DNA of 17,909 nucleotides, from the NCBI GenBank assembly GCA_052387735.1, contig JBQTIW010000056.1, positions 1 through 17,909 of the forward strand, written 5' to 3'. The stretch's first letter is position 1; the number at the start of each line of letters is the position of its first letter. Shown here piece after piece: positions 14,146 to 17,909 of the stretch. Below the pieces are notes generated by a model. The model worked only from the letters and a program-made list of their open reading frames with translations, ran no database searches and had not been told where the DNA came from. The stretch is from RBC101 sp052387735 (GTDB lineage Bacteria > Gemmatimonadota > Gemmatimonadetes > Gemmatimonadales > Gemmatimonadaceae). A program made the position numbers and the translations under genes.

Positions 14146-15440
14146 GCGGGATGTGACGTGACGTGCGGGTCCGAGGCCGGTTGGGACGCCGCGGATCTCG
14201 CCAGCGCAGGGGCTCCGGCCAGGAGTCGGAACAGATACCCGGCCCGAAGCACCCGGCGCGCCGGAACGAAGTCGCCGGCGACTCCGACGAGAAGGTCCGC
14301 CATCTCGCGCTGGGCCGCCAGTGTGTGCGCCACGCGATTCATCAGTGCGGGCACGCTTACCGCGGCACCGACGAGGCGCTCTACGCGCCACTTGCCGGCG
14401 AACTCGTTGCGTCGCGCGCGCCCGTAGGCCTCGAGTGCGATAACCTGACGGCGAGCGTCCTGCGCGCGGACCGCATCCCAGGCATACGGGAGCAGCAGCT
14501 CGGCACCGCGCAGTGCAGCGTAGATGCCCTCACCCGTGAAGGGGTCAAAGAAGTCCGCTGCGTCTCCCACCAGCGCCGCGCCGGGGACCGCCACCTGTCG
14601 CGCACGGGAGTTGAAGGGTCCGGTCGCGCGCACCTCCGTCACACGCTCAGCGGTCGCAAAGCGGTGTACGAGCCCGGAACGAGCACCGAGCCATCGCGTC
14701 ATCAACTCGTCAGGCGTGCCGCGTGCTTGCCGCGCCAATGCCCGCTGCGGGATCACGATCGCGACGTTGGTCAGGCCGTGACCCACGTCCGCGAGGCCGG
14801 CATATCCGTCGGCGAAGACGTGCATTTCGCCATGGGAACCCACGCCATTGACACCCCGGAAATGCGACACGAACGCGATTCGACGCGGCCACGCTCCGAC
14901 ACGCGCAAGGTCGAGACGGCGGGCCACGATGCTGCGGAGTCCATCGGCGCCGACCACCAGTGAGGCGCGCACTTCGGTCGTGGACGGACCCTCCCCGATC
15001 ACGACGCCACGCACGCGGTTCCCATCGCGCACGAGGTCACGGACTCGCACGCCTTCGCGGACCTCCGCGCCGGCAACACGTGCTCGATCGAGGAGCAGGG
15101 CATCGAGGACCGTACGCCGCAGGGCAAGGCCGCAATCGCGGAAACCACGAAAGCCGTGGCTCGAGGAAAACTCGCCCAGGAAGGAGACGCCGTTAGGCGC
15201 CGTGACCCGCATGCCCGTCAGTTGGGCTGCGCCGGCGCGCTCCACCTGTTCCAGGGCGCCCATCTGGTCGAGGAGCCGCGACGCCTGCGGGCTGAGATAC
15301 TCGGCGCAGGGTTTGTCACGCGGAAAATGGGCGCGATCGAGGACGATCACGTGCAGACCGGCGCGCGCCAGAAAGCACGCCGTGGCAGATCCGGCGGGGC
15401 CGGCGCCAACCACGATCACGTCCGCATCGCGCCGTGTCAT
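14142..15440 (-). CDS. FAD-dependent oxidoreductase, geranylgeranyl reductase family
   Basis: This 432-residue flavoprotein has the FAD dinucleotide motif VVGAGPAGSAT (10-20) with the ribose-binding acid Asp35. It also has RDKPCAEYLSPQ (41-52), GADGLRS (164-170) and GDAADFFDPFTGEGI (292-306). This set is shared by geranylgeranyl reductases, archaeal lipid saturases and related FAD hydroxylases, so it either saturates a prenyl chain or hydroxylates an aromatic ring. Tight coupling to a flavin reductase favours a monooxygenase or a reductase needing reduced flavin. ATG 15440 starts one base after the lipoprotein stop. The C-terminal tail is rich in Ala, Ser and His and is not conserved-looking. 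Confidence 0.9.
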   Translation of the reverse strand: MTRRDADVIVVGAGPAGSATACFLARAGLHVIVLDRAHFPRDKPCAEYLSPQASRLLDQMGALEQVERAGAAQLTGMRVTAPNGVSFLGEFSSSHGFRGFRDCGLALRRTVLDALLLDRARVAGAEVREGVRVRDLVRDGNRVRGVVIGEGPSTTEVRASLVVGADGLRSIVARRLDLARVGAWPRRIAFVSHFRGVNGVGSHGEMHVFADGYAGLADVGHGLTNVAIVIPQRALARQARGTPDELMTRWLGARSGLVHRFATAERVTEVRATGPFNSRARQVAVPGAALVGDAADFFDPFTGEGIYAALRGAELLLPYAWDAVRAQDARRQVIALEAYGRARRNEFAGKWRVERLVGAAVSVPALMNRVAHTLAAQREMADLLVGVAGDFVPARRVLRAGYLFRLLAGAPALARSAASQPASDPHVTSHPA

Positions 15441-15441
15441 C

Positions 15442-15873
15442 TCACGGCGTGACGCGCAGAAACGTCTGCCCGGATAGATCCAGCTGATCGCCCACGAGCC
15501 GCACCAGCAACGTGACCTGGAAGGCCGATGGTGTCAGGAAATCGAGCACGAGTTGCGTTCCCTCGAGCCGCCAGCGGCCGGTCGCGATCGCCACGTCGGA
15601 GATATCGAGTGTGAAATTGCGCGCGACGGTCGCTCGCAGCACGGTGCCATCGGCGGCGAACTGGAACGTGGTCTCGCTGAGCTGCGCAAACCTGAACTCG
15701 TCGACGAAAAAGACGGAACGTCGCCACGTGCCGACGATCGCCTGTGCTGGCGTCGCGACGGCGCCGGTTCGCGCCAGGCGCACACCCGTCGCCGAGACCA
15801 CGCCCGGCCCATCACATCCAACCGCTCCCAGAACCAGGAGCGCGCTGAGTCCTGCACGCCGTACCCGTCTCAT
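15442..15873 (-). CDS. Small lipoprotein of the biosynthetic operon
   Basis: The 143-residue protein starts MRRVRRAGLSALLVLGAVGC and has a lipobox-like AVGC at Cys20, so it is probably lipidated and exported. The mature part reads like a small beta-sandwich or lipocalin-like domain: IVGTWRRSVFFVDEFRF, TTFQFAADGTVLRATV, GRWRLEGTQLVLDFL, VGDQLDLSGQTFLRV. The G-TW...DGT...GRW...L order recalls lipocalin-type DUF4488/DUF5004 sequences, but I do not assign a family. ATG 15873 overlaps the DUF92 gene stop in ATGA. A ligand-binding role for the operon product is possible, by position only. Confidence 0.75.
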   Translation of the reverse strand: MRRVRRAGLSALLVLGAVGCDGPGVVSATGVRLARTGAVATPAQAIVGTWRRSVFFVDEFRFAQLSETTFQFAADGTVLRATVARNFTLDISDVAIATGRWRLEGTQLVLDFLTPSAFQVTLLVRLVGDQLDLSGQTFLRVTP

Positions 15874-16667
15874 GCGAGCATCCTGTCGGCGCCGAGGGCG
15901 GCGAGCGCCCCGCATGCCGTACTCGTTAGGTTGACCGCGTCGTTCGTCATGAAGGGCCACCCTCCGGCGCGCGCGGTTCCGGTCCCACACCGGTGCTGCC
16001 GCTGCTCGGTCGGCAGCTGGCACCGCGGACACCACCGTCGGTCCTGAATCGTGGCGCCGAGGAGGGTATCCACAAGGGCCCCGACCACACCCCCCACGCA
16101 GCCCGCGACCGCCACCCCGAAGTCAAACCCCGCGATCCAGGCGACCGTTCCCAGGAACAGCGCCCCGGCGAACAGTGCCGCCGTTCCGGTAACCGTCACG
16201 GCGCCGGACGTGCCCGCGGGCACGGGCGTGAGCGTGGGGATCTTCCGTGGCGAACGGCCGCTGGCAGTGCCGATCTCCGTCGCCCAGGTATCCGCCGTCG
16301 CGGAGGCCAGCGCTCCAAGTGCCGCGACGGCACACCATCGCGCGGATGACGGCAGGACTGCGATCGCACACACGGTGAATACGCCGCCATTGGCGATGAC
16401 CTGCAGCAGATCCCGTGCGTCCGTCTTCTCCACGATATCGCGAGTGACTGCGTGCTTGGCCTCGCGTCTCCAACGGGAAAGAGCAGCAGACGAGACGAAG
16501 AAGGCGAGCAGGACGCCGCACCACGGCCAGCCGGCCGCCGCGGCCGCCGCGCCGCAGATCAGAGCGCCAAGCGCTCCCGATGCCGTCAGGACCCTGGCGC
16601 GAGCCGCGTACAGGGACACGACCGACGCGAGCGTCACGCCCAGTGAGAGACGGGCGTCGGGGGTCAC
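15870..16667 (-). CDS. DUF92 family membrane protein (VTE6-like)
   Basis: This 265-residue protein has about six hydrophobic helices. Its DUF92 / TIGR00297 blocks are GVLLAFFVSSAALSRW, TARDLLQV-like KTDARDLLQVIANGG, ALASATADTWATEIG (about 139-153), KIPTLTPVPAGTSGAVT, and VGALVDTLLGATIQ. A small Cys insert, WCPRCQ...HRCG, lies before the last helix. Plant VTE6 of this family is a phytyl-phosphate kinase, so a prenyl-phosphate kinase activity is conceivable for the bacterial protein but unproven. The start is GTG 16667, with no visible Shine-Dalgarno. It is the first gene of the operon and overlaps the lipoprotein gene by four bases. Near its end, Leu-Thr is encoded by CTA-ACG, within the repeated octamer. 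Confidence 0.88.
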   Translation of the reverse strand: MTPDARLSLGVTLASVVSLYAARARVLTASGALGALICGAAAAAAGWPWCGVLLAFFVSSAALSRWRREAKHAVTRDIVEKTDARDLLQVIANGGVFTVCAIAVLPSSARWCAVAALGALASATADTWATEIGTASGRSPRKIPTLTPVPAGTSGAVTVTGTAALFAGALFLGTVAWIAGFDFGVAVAGCVGGVVGALVDTLLGATIQDRRWCPRCQLPTEQRQHRCGTGTARAGGWPFMTNDAVNLTSTACGALAALGADRMLA

Positions 16668-16693
16668 GAGCAGAGTGGGTGGAGCACCGTTAA

Positions 16694-16723
16694 AGAATGA
16701 CGCGAGCGACCCGCCGGAATCAA
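16694..16723 (-). promoter_or_regulatory. Candidate promoter for the seven-gene operon
   Basis: On the minus strand TTGATT (16723-16718) is followed after 18 bases by CATTCT (16699-16694). These are fair and weak matches to -35/-10 boxes. This is the only intergenic space upstream of the operon, so a promoter is required here. Confidence 0.28.
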
Positions 16724-16724
16724 C

Positions 16725-16754
16725 TTGAAGCGGGCGAGAGCGGGGGTTAGCTTC
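16725..16754 (+). promoter_or_regulatory. Candidate promoter for the V4R-like gene
   Basis: TTGAAG (16725-16730) and TAGCTT (16748-16753) are 17 bases apart. The latter extends to TAGCTTCG, matching the TAnnTTCG form seen upstream of two other genes here. ATG 16766 would have a leader of only a few bases. Confidence 0.4.
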
Positions 16755-16765
16755 GCTCGCACCCT

Positions 16766-17395
16766 ATGGCCGACACGGTTGACGCCCTTCTCCCGCTCTC
16801 CTTCCTCGAAGCCGTCCGCAACGTCGACACGCCGATCGAAGACTTCGAGGCGGAACTCGTCAGTGATCTTCGCAACAAGCGCCTGGGTCTCAGTGAGACG
16901 GTGTACATGCAGATCCGGCGATTCAACGATGCCGTCAAGCGCTCGCAGCGGACGTCGTTCGATGAGGCGGCGGGTCTGGCCAAGCTCCTCGGTCGGCGAC
17001 CGGACGCCGAAGCGGTATTCCGCGCTGCGGGCCGGCACCTGGCGGCGGAGTCCTATCGGACCCTGAGCGCCGTCTCTCGTCGCGTGATGCTGATGCTGCC
17101 GTCCCTGCTTTCGCGGCCCATCGCGCTGCGCAACACCCGCCGCCTGGCCGGGCGCTACCTCGATGGGCGCATTTCGCGTGTAGGGGCGATGGTCTACCTG
17201 GAAGTATCGCAGCCGGTCACGCTCGATGCGGCGCCCCGCTCGATCGGATGCACATACTACGAGGCGGGGCTGAAGGAGCTGCTGCGGCTCATGGTGAACA
17301 GCGGAGGGTCGGTGGAGCACGTGCGCTGCACGTCGCGGGGCGAGGGGGCATGTCAGTGGCGCGCCGAGTGGAAGCCCAGCTCCACCAGGAACTAG
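16766..17395 (+). CDS. Protein with V4R-like C-terminal cysteine motif
   Basis: The 209-residue protein has an N-terminal helical part (FLEAVRNVDTPIEDFEAELV, then LSETVYMQIRRFNDAVKR), a middle resembling ligand-binding V4R/heme-NO-like domains (AAGRHLAAESYRTLSAVSRR), and a C-terminal segment GCTYYEAGLKELLRLM followed by VRCTSRGEGACQWRAEW. The spaced C-x4-GEGAC-x-W ending resembles the C-x4-GD-x2-C-x-F end of V4R (4-vinyl reductase) domains. Those domains sense small molecules or assist tetrapyrrole synthesis. Cysteines are at 162, 188 and 196. It diverges from the DUF92 operon and is followed after three bases by the truncated peptidase gene. The assignment is by motif shape and only moderate. 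Confidence 0.6.
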   Translation: MADTVDALLPLSFLEAVRNVDTPIEDFEAELVSDLRNKRLGLSETVYMQIRRFNDAVKRSQRTSFDEAAGLAKLLGRRPDAEAVFRAAGRHLAAESYRTLSAVSRRVMLMLPSLLSRPIALRNTRRLAGRYLDGRISRVGAMVYLEVSQPVTLDAAPRSIGCTYYEAGLKELLRLMVNSGGSVEHVRCTSRGEGACQWRAEWKPSSTRN

Positions 17396-17398
17396 CAG

Positions 17399-17656
17399 AT
17401 GCCCGTTCTCACGCCGGACAGCCTTCCCGCCATCCAGCGGGCCATCACCGAGGCTGGGCTCGACGGGTGGCTCCTGTTCGAGTTCCGGGGAATGAATCCG
17501 ATCGCGCTGCAGGTGATCGGCCTCGACCACTTCCTGTCGCGACGCATCTTCGTTTTTGTGCCGAGGGAAGGGGTCCCGGTCGCCATCACGCACAACATCG
17601 AGCAGGGGGCCTGGCGCCGCTGGCCGGCCGCCTGGACCCGCGAGCGGTACAGCGCG
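17399..17656 (+). pseudogene. M24 / Xaa-Pro peptidase family gene, truncated N-terminal part
   Basis: From ATG 17399 about 86 residues read as the creatinase-type N-terminal domain of an M24 metallopeptidase: LDGWLLFEFRGMNPIAL, RRIFVFVPREGVPVAITHNI, EQGAWRRWPAAW, ERYS. After about 17,656 the frame stays open to 17,848, but the translation no longer resembles a peptidase and ends in the insertion element. The pita-bread catalytic domain and its metal ligands are missing, so the gene cannot make an active peptidase here. It starts three bases after the V4R-like gene and was probably once its operon partner. Confidence 0.72.
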
Positions 17657-17815
17657 TCAACCTTGACGATCGCGGAACCGTTTCTCGTGCCCACCTGCGC
17701 GGTGATCGTGGTCGTTCCGGGGGCTACCGCGGTGACGGCGCGCCACCGTCGATCTTCGGATGGATCCACCGGAGCGTGTCAGGCCCCTCGTCTCGTCACC
17801 CGGCGTGCGCGTCTT
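17656..17815 (-). pseudogene. Remnant of a Big_2 (bacterial Ig-like) domain gene
   Basis: Read on the minus strand, 17736-17656 encodes VTAVAPGTTTITAQVG followed by NGSAIVKVD. This is the characteristic second half of a Big_2 immunoglobulin-like repeat found in large surface proteins. Just upstream, in a different frame, DTLRW (about 17800-17786) matches the usual first strand of the same domain. The remnant therefore seems frameshifted. It has no start and runs opposite to the peptidase fragment. This is a small piece, so the call is moderate. Confidence 0.5.
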
Positions 17816-17818
17816 GAG

Positions 17819-17909
17819 ACTAGTGGTCTGTACCAGATAAGTGTTTAGTATTAGATTGGCGGGCATGGAAACCCAACCAATCGCACTCACGTCTGCGGAA
17901 CGTACCGAA
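17819..17909 (+). mobile_element. Left end of an IS630-like insertion sequence (partial)
   Basis: From about 17819 the composition becomes markedly more AT-rich than the rest of the window. CTAGTGGTCTG followed by TACCAGATAAG looks like an IS630-family terminal inverted repeat next to a TA target. A start codon for a transposase-like frame follows at 17865. The right end lies outside the window, so the boundaries are provisional. Confidence 0.5.
17865..17909 (+). CDS. IS630-like transposase, N-terminal 15 codons (partial)
   Basis: The frame METQPIALTSAERTE runs off the window's right edge. IS630 transposases commonly open with a short lead and then I-x-LT-x-x-ER before an N-terminal helix-turn-helix, which fits. 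Only 15 residues are visible, so the family call leans on the terminal-repeat-like sequence just upstream. Confidence 0.42.
   Translation, partial: METQPIALTSAERTE

Noticed and set aside
6258..15198. GCCTAAC/GTTAGGC sites as integron attC recombination sites
   Set aside because: The heptamer matches attC core boxes, but the copies lie mostly inside conserved coding sequence, are not paired at attC spacing with matching arms, and no integrase or cassette array is present.
16664..17593. A 309-codon minus-strand open frame opposite the V4R-like and peptidase genes
   Set aside because: The plus-strand frames show recognisable domains; the minus frame is a charged shadow without motifs.

Overview
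The window is GC-rich, densely coded bacterial DNA. It has short intergenic gaps, several 4-bp ATGA stop/start overlaps, GTG starts and strong G/C bias at third codon positions. Gene content, FCB-like promoter elements (TTTG...TAnnTTTC) and low-complexity intergenic spacers suggest a Gemmatimonadota-type organism. That assignment is inference: there is no rRNA or marker gene here to prove it.

Layout. 1-3,100: a partial DUF2461 protein and a two-part membrane/TIM-barrel-like protein (both minus), then a CDP-alcohol phosphatidyltransferase and a small exported beta-rich protein (plus). 3,077-4,342: a terminator, a small hypothetical protein and an alpha/beta hydrolase with an Asp nucleophile (minus). 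4,485-5,548: a small coiled protein overlapping a membrane-anchored DsbA-like thiol oxidoreductase; the overlap holds a long G-tract. 5,651-8,150: a hypothetical protein and acetyl-CoA synthetase (minus). 8,454-10,051: a STAS-domain protein, two paralogous one-helix/coiled-coil membrane proteins and inorganic pyrophosphatase (plus). Acs releases pyrophosphate, so Ppa close by is metabolically sensible. 10,336-11,016: an aquaporin-family channel (minus).

11,116-16,667 is the most interesting region, a tightly packed seven-gene minus-strand operon. Its order of transcription is DUF92/VTE6-like membrane protein, lipoprotein, geranylgeranyl-reductase-family FAD enzyme, flavin reductase, SAM methyltransferase, SRPBCC (cyclase-like) protein and a FabF-type ketosynthase. 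It reads like an undescribed lipid, polyketide or isoprenoid-quinone tailoring pathway. A protein with a V4R-like cysteine tail diverges from it.

17,399-17,909 is a genomic scar. An M24 (Xaa-Pro) peptidase gene is cut after about 86 codons, joined to a frameshifted remnant of a Big_2 domain in opposite orientation, and followed by the left end of an IS630-like insertion sequence with the first codons of its transposase.

Across the window the octamer GCCTAACG/CGTTAGGC recurs, often as a rare TTA-GGC (Leu-Gly) codon pair or at stop codons. I know of no described function for it.
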